Position numbers and translations under genes: made by a program. Below, in pieces: positions 44,001-56,800 of a stretch of 64,000 nt of DNA; the first letter of the stretch is position 1; every line of letters starts with the position of its first letter. The DNA is from Eublepharis macularius (lineage: Eukaryota; Chordata; Lepidosauria; Squamata; Eublepharidae). The stretch covers positions 61,395,766 to 61,459,765 of the forward strand of contig NC_072801.1 in the NCBI RefSeq assembly GCF_028583425.1. Direction: 5' to 3'. Under the pieces are notes generated by a model. The model was not told the origin of the DNA. It saw nothing but the letters and a program-made list of their open reading frames with translations, and made no database searches.

Positions 44001-47000
44001 CTGGACACTGTTGCATGTTTTGCTTTTTCCACTTAAAGCAGACTTCAAAATGGCAGAGATATCCCTACTCTTTTAATTAATAATACACCAAGATTGAAGG
44101 AGGTAAATAGCAACTCCTATTTGCCTTTTTACTCCACCCTTCCCCTTTCCCAGAATGCTTTGCTGAGGTTTTGAAATCATTGGCTCTGGATTAAGCAACA
44201 AGGTGGTTTCTTTCCTCTTGGCTGTTTTATCAGCCCTCCCTATAACTTCAGATGGGATCCTTCCTTACCTTTGATATCTTCTCCTGCTTGGTTTACAAGA
44301 ACAACAGGTTCCTGCTCCTTTGGGGTGTGTTCAGTTGCTCCAGAAGAGTCTTCCTGTGAATCCCGCAGGTCTTCCATACCAGACACGGCTACCTTTGGGG
44401 TCCCCAGCTGGCCTAGTTCTTCCCCTTCTTTCCTTTTCTCTTCCTCCCAATCTGGCCACATCTCTTCAGGTTCTCCACTTCCTGCCACAGGCTGTTGAGG
44501 CTCCTCTTGCTCTTCTTCCTCCTTCACTTTATCCTCCACAGTTTCCAGCTGCTTGGATTCCATGGTGCCCCCATTATGGCTTTTCTTGGCCGCCGCCTCT
44601 TCATCTGTCTCCTGCCCCTCTTCTGGCTCCAGGGTGAACAGCTTGAGAACGGCCTGATCCTTCAATGGAGCAACCGGTGAAGGCACCAGCATTGATATTC
44701 CCTGACTACAGAGCAGGTTGCGTGTGACATTCTCTTGCAATGTAACCAACAGTTGCTCCTTGCATACTTGTACCACAAATCCTCCATCCACAATGGTCTT
44801 CTCAGGGGGTTCCTCCACTTTATTTCCAGCAGGTGGTGCCACAGAGGGCTCTGACTCCCCGTCTGAGAAGTAGGCAGAGTCACGGTGAGGTGTTGCTGGT
44901 CCTAAGCTCCTCCCCACCTCTTCCTCTAGCTCCGCCCCTTCCTCACTTATTGACAAGGTAAGGTCACTGGTGGACTGGGACATGGGTGTTGCTGGGAGCT
45001 TGCTTGAACCTTCTTCCACTTCTATTTCTTCCTCTTCTCCAGAAGGTGGCAGCGGAGGTTCCTCTTTGAATATGAACTCTGGTGAGAAAGTACTCTCTGT
45101 TTCATAACCACTGTCCCCAAATTTTTGCCCTGGTGAGGAGTAATGGGATGCTGGGCTGCAAACATCTGAGGAACTGGTGTTTGAAGGAATGTCCAAGGAA
45201 TCCACTGAGTCTAGGGTTCCCCTTTGCCGCTCTGGTGCTGCTGGGGAGAGACTAAGGGTTGGAGGACCAGCAGAGAATCCCTCAATGGCTTCTGGGAGAA
45301 TAGCAATAGTCTCCTCATCATTGGACTCAGCCAGAGTGGACAATGGTGGTATTTCTATGGGAACAATCACATTGCAACACCCTGATGACATAGCCGGGAA
45401 GGGTGATCCAGGTGGACGGGTGTTTCCTCCACTTCTCTGTTTTGGGTAGTCCTGGAGTTCATAGGTCTTCACACCCATGAGCGGGTCATAGAATTCACTA
45501 TGCTCTCCACCATCGCCATCACAGTCCCTAGGGGGCAGCATAGGACAATCAGAGAGTGAACCCCGCTCCACTTTCAGTGAGGAGTCGTCCTCAGTGCCAT
45601 AGCTATCACGATGAGGACGCCGCAAGGGTGGGCCATGGTTGCTCCAACCGCTCACCACGTCCCCTCGAGGAATGGCACACGTGCAACGCACCCGGCTGCA
45701 CAGTGGGCATGGCAAGAGGTTACGCCGTCCACCCCCAATGCTGCTCCCACCATCATCGGTGCTGCTGCCAGAACTCTGGTCTTCCATCAGTGAAGGTTCC
45801 TGCTCCCACGAGGGTGAACCTTGGAACTCTGAGGGGTCCCCGGCCAGTGTCTCCCCTGCCCCTCGTTCTTCCATCATCTCAGCATCCCAGTTACGCTGCT
45901 GGTCCTCCAGTTCTCGATACACAGTGAGCAGAGACTCGGCTAGGAATGCCTCACCCCCCGTGGTCGGCGTCTCAGTCAACGATGTCTCTTGGATCTCGCC
46001 ATCCACACGAAAGGGGTTGCTGTCGCCACTGCCACTGGCCAAGAAGGGATTGGTGTTGGACTGCTCCTGTGGCCGATAGGGAGCACCAGGGCAGTCCCAG
46101 TCTGAGGGGAAGAGGGGCTGGGGTGGGGAGCCAGGGCTGGGGGCACAGACAGGGCCCTCACCACTGCCGTGGTCCTCCAGGCGGATGTAATACTCGCTGC
46201 TGACAGAGGGGCTGCGGGCACTGATGACTGGCACGACACTGGGAGTCTCTAGACTGTGCCCATGCTGTGATGCTTGTTCATAGAAAGGATTGCTCCCGGG
46301 CACAGCTAGCCCACCGTTGCTGGAGGGGTATTCCGGCGGTGCTGAGGCAGGCCCCTTCCACCTTCCCAGGCGGGCCTTCTCCCACATGTATTCAAAGTTC
46401 AGCCCCCCACTGCTCTCTGTCACAGTTAGGATGTCATCCATGTCACCTCCATGGAAGCTGTCTAGTAGCGGGTAGGCCGAGATCTCTTCCGATGGGCGTC
46501 GGTGGCGTGCAGAGGAAGAGGAGGCAGGTGGTGGGGAGGAGCGCTTGGGTTTCAGGGCGCTCCAGCGCCACTCAAAGCTCTCCTCTGCCTGAGCATTGGA
46601 GCGTTCATTCAATAGGTAGCTCACCTGCAGGTGTAGCTCTTCCATAGTTGGACGATGGGAAGCAGGGAGCCAGCAGGACTGCATCACCTCATACCTACAG
46701 CAGGACAGGGATGGAGGAAGGATAGAGGAACAGTCGGAAAAACAGGCAGAAACAGGGGAAAATACCAGCTGGGGTGGGAGAAACAGCCTGAGAGAACAGT
46801 AGGCAGAAAGAAGGGGAAACACTGGGACCTTTAAAACAAATAGAAAAAGAGTTTCAAAATGACAGTCAGGAAGAAGCAGCAGAAATGATGCCAGTGGTCC
46901 CTAAAAGAACCAGTAAAGATGGAGAGAGATGGAAAACAGAAGTGGAAAAGGAAGGAGCCCAAAAATAATAACATTAGGGACAAAGGCAAGAACTATCAGG

Positions 47001-50000
47001 AGGCGGGGGGGGGGGAATATTAAACAAAACAGTTGGAAAGTCGGTAGGAAGCCAAACAGTCGGAAGGAAAAGCAGAGATGAAAGCCTAACCGTCACAATA
47101 AAGGAAGAACTGCTGAAGCATCAGAACAAGTAAGATACAAAGCGCCATCAGAAATATGAAATGTGGGGAGATGGTTGTAACATGACAATTGGCGGCAGCA
47201 GCAGCAGAAAGAAGGACTAAGGGAAGACCCATCAATCCATGTTGCATACAATTGCAGGCACATGTATGGTTCTGGATTCATCCCTGGGATCTCCATTTTA
47301 AAAAGATCCTAGAGAGCATGTGCTAGGAAAGATCCTACTTGGAGAAAATCTGTCAGGACTCAATATAAGCCTGCAGAAATTTCAAGAGCAGAGATAACAT
47401 TCACCAAATACCCCTTTTAAAATAATATTTCTGGGAGAGAAGCACACAGCCTAATTTTAAACAAGAGGAAATGTTCCTGCACTGTCAGGGCCATTGCCAT
47501 GGAGTGGAAAGATAGTTCTGTTGCCCTCACACACACACACCCATGAGTTTTGTATAATGGGCTAGATGAACTCCTACACTAGAAGAGTTCAACAGAACTC
47601 AAAAGGAATTTCACTAAAAAAGTGATTTAAAAAAAAACATTAAAATGGTATACTAACTGTGCAATCCAACACAGAGTTATACCCTTCTGAGTTCATCGTA
47701 GTAAATGGGCTTAGAAGAATGTAATTCCGCTTTGGACTGCATTGTCAATGGTACAGGACATAAGAAGACGTGTTCTGCTGCTTTTCGCTTCGCTAGTGAT
47801 GTCACAGACACTGGCCAATCCAGAGAAAAGAAAGAGAACGGCTAAGGAAAGATTTTTATTTTTTTTTAAACCCAGTGTGTGTTAGGCAGGGTGAAATAAT
47901 TTAGAGATAGACTACGTTGGGAATCTGTACGATCATATTTCCATACTTGTAATTTCACCTGTGTGACTGGGAAGAGAGGGAGATGTTGAGGCTCTACCTA
48001 CTTTTCCTGACTTTATCTCTTGGCTGCTGCAGCTCAGCCCTGCAGCTTCTGATCAGAAGGGGGTGGGGTTCGAGTCCTGTTCTGCACTGCCTGGAATGGA
48101 GAGTTGAATGTGTTCTCCTTGACTGTTGCCCTTTTAAAGACAGCACAAGCTATACATACACCCTCGAACCTCCCAGTCTCTTATGAGAGCCTTCCTTCTC
48201 ACAAATGATCAGAGGCCATCCCAGCTGCCAAGGTAGAACGTTCTGGCCCTCAGGCTTCACCCCTACCGGATGCCCCCACTCACCCCCTTAGAGCAGCCAC
48301 CAGACAGAGCGGAGAATCCCCCATGCTTGCACAATCTCAAAAAGAAGCTGTGGAGGACTGATTAAGGAGTAAGCACCCCCAAACAAACTTTAGTATCACA
48401 GCTGTAATATCAATTCCCTCTTATGGCTTTTTAAGGTGAAATTACATATTGAGAGATCTAATCACAGCCTCCAAATGCCACGTGTGGTTTAGCACTCAGA
48501 AAGATAAGAATTCTCCGAAAATGGTCTGCCAGGAAAACAAGTGGTCAGCTTAGCGGCAAAGCAGAGGAACAGTCTGAGAAAAATAGAACAACCCACCAAA
48601 GACACTGTAATTAAAGAGGTAGCTTTGGGAAAGCATTATAGAAAGAGCATCTCTCTAAGGGTGTATCTACATGGCAAAACTATCTCCGTCTAGATGTTAT
48701 GGCTCTCACTACCACCAGCCCAAGAATCTTGGGAAATAAATTTGTTTCTGAGCATTCACATGAAATTACAGATTCCTTGTGGACAGGGTATAAGTATTAA
48801 TATTTTAAGTCTAGACATGCCTTTAGAAGAATTTTTACAAATTCAGAAAGGACATCAACAGCCAAAAAGAAAAAAGAAATCAGGATAGCTGCTAGAAGGA
48901 TAGTTGGGAAAATACAAAACCCAACAAGAAAATTCACAGGTCACTAGTGTGGCTGAAGTGACCTCAGAAGAACAGGACAGGAGAAGGTAAAAAGGTGCAT
49001 TGCAAAGATCTGTCAGAGTGACAAAACAGGCAGAGAAACAGGTAAACAGTCAGAGGAACAGTAGGAGGAAGAGAGAGGGGGAAGAATGGAAGAACATTAG
49101 GAGAAACAGAGACAATGAGAAGAACAACCTTAATGCACAACGCAATGTCCTGGAGGGAAAAGAAGATCTACAGGCTACCCAGGAGATGACCATAGATGTC
49201 CCCAGTGAAGGAAATCCATGAGGAAGATGTGGCTCAGCTTGTGGGTTTCACATTCTTTGCAACAATAGACTACAGAAACGTGCTGGGGTTTAGCAAGACT
49301 CACCAGTAGTCCGAGTAGGGAAGCTTAAGGCGTGGCTTGGCTAGCTTCATCTGTTGCTCCTTGACAACAAAAGTTAACACCTCCTCATCAGAGAGGTGCC
49401 GGTAAGGCTGGGAACCAAACTCAAAAAGCTCCCAGATGGTCACCCCCATCGACCTGCCAATAATGCAAAGCAGAGAGAGATAATTACAGGTCAGGCCAAG
49501 TCTAAGCTCCCCTCTGTGGTGTTAAGCAGGCCGAAAATGAAGCTCTTGCGGGTTCTATGGGTAGGGCTGCCGAAGTCCAGGTGGGATCCAGAAATCTCCC
49601 AGAATTACAGCTGATCTCCAGACTACAGAGATCAGTTACCTTGGAGAAACTCACTGCTTTGGATGGTGAACTCTATGACATTTTATCCTTGCCTCTCCAA
49701 GGCTTGCCACTCCCCACCCTCCCAAGCTCTACCCCCAAACCTCTAGGCATTTCCCAACCCTTTTCCTGCCAGAAGGTGCGCATTTTGTGCTGTCACTCAT
49801 GCAGGATATGGGGAAGCTAACAGAGCAGGCAGGACCTAAAAGAAATCCTGCAGCCCAAAAACAAAGGGGACACAGATGCCTCTGCGCTGTGTAGGAGAGC
49901 ATTCCTGTAGGAACCTTTGGGCCTGTGTCGAACTAAAATGAACAGCAGCATGAAAACTCAACCCATTTGTATCTGAACTTCCAAAATTTCAGGTTTTGAT

Positions 50001-50755
50001 TTTGACAGACACTGAAAAAGGACTCTTAATAGATTATTACCAGTAAAGAACGTTAAGTATTTAATTGTCAAATCCTTTACATACCCTTTTTTGCAAAACT
50101 CTAAACTCAAGAGCAATTAATTTTTTTGTGCTTACATTGTAAACAGCCTTGGAAAGTGGTACGCAAATATTGTAATGGCAATAAATACATAAATAAAATA
50201 AATACATATTTGCATTGAAACCTTTAGCACAACACCCATCGGGAGCAAAACAAAGCCTGAGCACACGTGAATGGAATGGACACACGTTCCTCCCCTTCCC
50301 ACCTTCATCTCTCTCCTCTCCCTTTGTTGTCTCCTCAATGTCAAATTGTAAGCTCCTTGGGGCAGGGGCCCCAAGTGGCATGCACTTTGATGGTATGTGT
50401 ATGCATGTGTAAAGTGCCATCATGCTGCAGCTGATTTATGGAGATCCCATAGGGTTTTCAAGGCAAGCAACAAAGAGGCAGTTTTCCATTGCCTGTCTCC
50501 CTTGGCTGTCTACCATCCAAGGCCAACCCTGCTTACAGTTCCACAGTGCAATCCTAAACAGAGTTAGAGTTTAGACTGGAGTAACTCTGCTTAGGATGAC
50601 ACAGTTAGTCTCCAAGACCTGACGAGATCAAACTAACCTGAGCTATATGAGACGATATGATATAAAACATTTATGTGCCACCTTTCCACCCAAATAGGGC
50701 CCCCAAGGTGGCAAATGACAAATATTAAAACATTTAAAACATTAAAATAACATTT

Positions 50756-50829
<74 letters not shown>

Positions 50830-53800
50830 ATAAAAACATATAGACATATAAACAAATACACACAAACCAGGGAGGAGGCCAATAGCAGTTCATTGGGGGT
50901 ATGCATTGTATTGTATTGTATTGTATTGTATTGTATTGTATTGTATTGTATTGTATTGTATTGTATTGTATTGTATTGTATTGTATTGTATTGTATTGTA
51001 AACCAGGAATGTTCTTTAAAAATTCAAATTAATCAGATACAGATAGTAATTTTGGTAAGCAAATTCCAGCTTGTAAAGCAACGTTGTCTCCTCAGCCCGG
51101 CTACCTAGGTTCGTGAGAATCTAAAACAAGGCCCTCGCCCACAGGGGATGTCCTACCAGACGTTGCTCTCCTTGGTTTGATCTACCACAATGATATTCCC
51201 ATGCATCTCATCCAGCAGCTCTGGGGCGACCCAGCGCAGAGGGATCCAGAGCCGGTCGGGAGTGATATAATAGTCTTCCTACAAACCAAAAATAAGAATT
51301 AGCACTGGAACAGAGCTGAAGTGGATGTCCTCCCGTGGAGTAATGCCAGACGTATTATCTGCTCTGGTCCGAGACTGGTCTGGGGTGAAGTGCTTGAGGA
51401 TAGAGGGTGGAGGTGCCTTGCTGGGACTGCCAAGACCTAGACAGCCAGAATCACCTCTGGCAGCCTCACCGCAAAGAATCTAGCAGCACCATCGAGATCA
51501 ACACATTTACAGGGAAATAAACTTTCATATGCCAGAGGCCACATTGACACATGCACTTGTGTCCAACAAAGTGAGATCCGGCATATGAATGTTTATTCCA
51601 CACTAAATGCGCTTGTCTTTAAGGTATCACCAGACTCTTTGCTGATTTCACAGCAATAGAATAACACAGGCACCCCTGCGGAATTTATCCTTGATAGGAT
51701 TGCCAGGCTCCCCAGCATCAGTGAGGGGAGTGGTCAGGTCCCTCAACCCACCTTCAGCAAACTGTGCAAAGATCTGCAAAATCCCTCACCCCACAATAAT
51801 AACAACAACATTTGATTTATATACCGCCCTTCAAGACAACTTAATGCCCACTCAGAGCAGTTTACAAAGTATGTCATCAATATCCCCACAACAACCCTGA
51901 TGTTGTATTGTCGAAGGCTTTCACGGCCGGAGAACGATGGTTGTTGTGGGTTTTCCGGGCTGTATTGCCGTGGTCTTGGCATTGTAGTTCCTGACGTTTC
52001 GCCAGCAGCTGTGGCTGGCATCTTCAGAGGTGTAGCAAGTCTTTTGGTGCCACGGCAATACAGCCCGGAAAACCCACAACAACCAACCCTGATGTTGTTT
52101 TCCACTTGGGCCTTGGGTTGGTCTGATGACAGCTGCTTCCAAGGAAGCATTGCTTAGCAGCATACCCCACCCAGAGGCACTTCCTGTGGGCATTGCCCAC
52201 AACAGTGGGTAGGTGACCCTCCAGCATGGAGAAGCATAGGACATGGGAACCTGCTGGTTTGCTTTGGGGTAGATAATCTACAGTCCCACTCTGGGACTGA
52301 ACATTATTCCGTTCTAACATGATTGTATGCTATCCCACAGTGCAACCCTATCTAGAGTTACATCAATCTACGCCCATTTTTACTTCAGTCTAAGACTACT
52401 GAACGGCAGAAAGGTGGGATAGAGCTTCTTTTAGTAAATCAGTCAATTGATTAGAGAAGCCAAGAAGAGTGTTTTCTGGTCAGGAACTCAGAATCTAGAG
52501 GTTTTTTCAACGATATAGTTCTTTCCTATAAAAAAATGTTCCCTCACTTGGTGAATTTATTTTTTATTTATGTATTCGATTTTTTAGCCCACCCTCCCCA
52601 CGAACAGGCTCAGGGTGGGGTACAATAAAACGCCCAATGAGCATTTAAAATATATAAACATATATAAATAAGATTTAAATACAAAAAACATAAATACATA
52701 AATACCTAAAACAGCATATCAGATGGTGGCCCCCTCCCATTTCCCCAATCTGAACAGCAAAATAAGGGGGTGATCCTTCTTGGGAAAATGGCACAGGGAG
52801 AAGGATTAACTACTTCTGAAGTTCTCCCCAAGGGACAACAGATCTCAGAGATCAGTTCCTCTGGAGAAAATGGCAGCTTCAAAGAGTGGACTCTATGGCA
52901 TCGCATCCCTGCTGAGCCCTCTTCCCGAACCTCACCATCCCCATGTTCTGCACCCAAATCTCTAGGAATGTTCCAGCTATGAATTGGCAACCCTGTTTGT
53001 GTCCAGTCATTTAAACCATGCTAAACCGTTCCAGACCCTTTGAAAAACCGGTTGTCTTGGAGGCAGAATATACAAGCAAATGGAGGCCACCTCAAGCTGC
53101 CAACCTCCAGGTGGTAGCTGGAGATCTCCAAGAACCACAGATGATCTCCAGATGACAGGTGTCAGCTCCCCTGGAGAAAATGGCTTCTTTGGATGGTGGA
53201 ATCTGAGGTCTTCTGGGGTACCTGTCCTCCTAAATGCCATCCTCCCCAGGTTCCACCATCAAAATCTCCAGGAATTTCATATCCCGGAGCTGGCAACCCT
53301 AAGGCCACTTGATCACGCTGATTGCAAAGTGTCAATAATACTTGTATAGAAGTTGGTTCATACACATAGTCTCATTGCCTCATGTTCCTACTGAAACCGC
53401 CTAGAATTGCCTTGTTGGTACAGCCGGCTCATCCCTCACCTTATAGTTGTTGTGTGAGAGGCCATAGTCTCCAACCCGCACCGTGAGATCTGAGGTCAGC
53501 AAGCAGTTCCGAAGTGCCAGATCGCTAGGGAGGGATAAAAATCCCCCCAGTTAGTGACACTTAACAAGCAGAACGGGAAATGGAGGACAGTTTCCTTATT
53601 TTAAAAAAACAAAAACACTTCAATGGACAAGGAAGAACAGAGGACACTATCCCTTACCTGGAAAAACTAAGAATCGCTTTTGGGATCATACTTCCAAACT
53701 ACTTGAGAGACTGTCAGACATTCCTCTGTAATTACCCATCCAGTCCTCAGGCTATGACCAACTTAGCCTAATTTAGATCCAGAGGAGTTAGCTGTGTTAG

Positions 53801-56800
53801 TCTGTGGTAGCAAAATAGTAAAGAGTCCAGTAGCACCTTTCAGACTAACCAACTTTACTGTAGCATAAGCTTTCGAGAACCACAGTTCTCTTTGTCAGAT
53901 GCATCTGATGAAGAGAACTGTGGCTCTCGAAAGCTTATGCTACAGTAAAGTTGGTTAGTCTTAAAGATGCTATTGGACTCTACTACTTAGCCTAACTTGT
54001 CTGTAAGAGCACCAAGGCACTCTAGCTCTTAATATTAATATTAATATTATAATATTAATATTAATATTATATCAATACTATTAATAATATTGATTTATAT
54101 ACTGTCCTTCTGGACAACTTAATGCACACTCAGAGCGGTTACCAAGTGTGTTATTATTATTATCCCCACAACAATAATCACCCTGTGAAGTGGGTGGGGC
54201 GGCGAGACCTGGAAGAAGCTGTGACTGACCCAAGGTCACCCAGCTGACTTCCAAGTGGAGGAGCAGGGAATCAAACCAGATTAGACTCTTTCCGCTCTTA
54301 ACCACTACCCCAAACTGGCTCTTGACCATGCATCATCTTTTAAGCCAGCACAATCTACTTCCATGCGTGAAATGCCAAGCATTCTGGATCCTAAATCCTC
54401 CTGATCTCTCAGACTGGCCCTCATTTTCTTCCTCAAGAACCCAGGAGTCTAACGCAGGAGCCTCACTGCCCAGCCTCCACCCTACCTGTGGATGTAGTTG
54501 TTTTTATGCAGGTGCAGCACTCCCAGTGTGATCTCATAGGCCATGCGCTGCAGTGTGCTGAGGTCACGAGTGAGCAGGTCAGGGGTCATCCCATCCGCTT
54601 TGCGCTGAGCTCGAAGGTAGCGTTTCAGATCTCCCTGGATAGGCAGAGGGTGGGAGAATTGGAAGAAGTCAGCAAAATTAATGCAAAGCTTCTGTTTAGT
54701 TCAGGAAGATCATCCAGAATTTAGCATGTTATAATTTCTACATAGCAAAGTTATAATGATAAACAATAAGGATTATAATAAAATAATTTCCCTTCATAGC
54801 AAAGTGAGCAGGCTGCTTTGACCAATATGACAGCAAGAAGAGGTAACCCAAGGAGAAGTTTTGGCACACCTGGGGGACTGTCCAGATATGGAAAAAAATA
54901 CGGCTTTTTAGAGGACAGAACTCAAAAATGAGAAGACCAATGGCTATACATTCCTCATTCTCTGTTCAAAATTTCCCCCCACCTCTGCCATATGGACCAT
55001 AGACACACATGCTGTACTGCAGTTCACAAATTACTGTTACAGCCTTCCACTGTTATACTATGGATTTGGGGGAGAGGGATTATTCCATCATCTCCTATCT
55101 GATGGCTCTCAACTTGTAATAAATGAAGTTAACCAACTCTAGAAGCTTGTGAACTATACCCTGTATCACACTTTCTTTTTGCACTCAAGCACACAAGAAT
55201 GTCCTTCATTGGAGACCACTTCTGGTCATGTTCAACCGGCCCGGTGAATTGACTTCCATTCCCATATATTTACAGCCCTGGAGTTGCTAAAGGAATTTCA
55301 GCTAGAATGAAATCTGAGGCAAATTTGGAGCCTTTTCCTTCGGCAGACCATCCAAGGAATTTGTGGGAAATAAAAGGTTTTTCAATAACATCAAGGGAGA
55401 AGGGGTTCACACATCCTGAAGTTGTTGATGAATTTTCTTAACACAAAGCCAGAGAAGAATTCCAAGATGTCTACTTGGGCAAAACCTGCAAGAAATTCTT
55501 TGAGGGAAATGCTTTAATAAGGATGGGAGACATTTCTACAGACAGGAGGACAAAATTCTGGGGGCCTTTGGTCATCCATGGAGCTAGGCAACTCAAGTAA
55601 CGTTGTCATATGATGTTTCGGTGGGGTCTAGGGGCCACACTACTTGTGATGACATCTATGGGTCCAACCTGTGGATACCACCACCATTTTAAAGTGATTT
55701 AAAAATGACATGAGGGCTCAATCCTAATCACCCCCGCAGTGTGGCAGGCTGAGGCGCTCTCCTGCCCCTGCCCCTTTTCAAGTGTGGAAAGAGCTGAGGA
55801 GGTGCAGCCATTTTGGCACTTGAAAAGTTGAAGGGGAACAAGAGTACCTCAGCCCACAATGCAAGAGGCTTGATCAGGATTGGGACCTTCCATTATTTTA
55901 AAAGCACTTTAAAATGGCAGCAGTGCCCACAGGTTGGAGCTATGGACACCATCATGTCTAGTTTGGCCTTAAGTGATGTGAAGAGGATAGCCAAAAAGAA
56001 TTTTTATCTGGGAGCCAATGATAGCTCACAACAGACCTTTCTAAGGGAGATTACTCACTTTCCAAATTACTCAAGTACTTAGCACATCACAAGCCAAAAA
56101 TTAACATAGCTCTACTTCTCCTCAGAAGGAAAAGCAGCTTAGAATACTTCACAAGTAGGACTGGGTGACAGAGAGCCAGAAAAGGCGACTAATGAGTGGA
56201 TGAATAAACAATTTATTGCTGAACCTGATCACCACAACTATGATGAATATTAAAATGTAAAATCCAAATAGAAACATAAACATGAAGAAAAATTGTTTCA
56301 AAAGTGACTCATATCTATAATTCAAGTAATGTCACCCTTTGTGTATACTCTCACTTTTGTTTCATAAACAGTTTTTCTCTTTTTTTTCACATAACACACA
56401 TACACACACCAAGATACAGACAACTGATCAAAATTCAAATTCTTATGTCAAGTAGCAACGTATCTTGCATTCAATATTTTCAATCTCCAAATTCAACATG
56501 TGATTGTTGGGTGAGGCATTTTCTTACAGGTATTTAGAATCTGGAGACTTTTTGAAATAAGGTTTTCACAAAGAAATTCAAAATTGATAACTGGGGTTCA
56601 AGGGTGTCAGCAATGAGATGCAAAATCTAGATTTTAAGATGAGAGGTTTCCCAACATAAACTCAATATCAGATGTTTCAGGAGGGGAGCAGGAAATGACT
56701 GCTACATTACAAATTTGGAATCTCAAGGCTCTCAGATAGATGAAAAAAGCAAGACCGCACTGCTCAGATCTCCCACTGTATCTAATATTCTTTAAAAGCA

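Noticed and set aside
46695-46822. The open frame of the large LMTK3 exon starting at a methionine near 46822
   Set aside because: Kinase homology begins exactly at the acceptor at 46694; the upstream part ([18 protein letters not shown]) is intron read through.
50755-51108. Open frame encoding [10 protein letters not shown] repeats
   Set aside because: It is the translation of the (AT)n and (ATTGT)n microsatellites.
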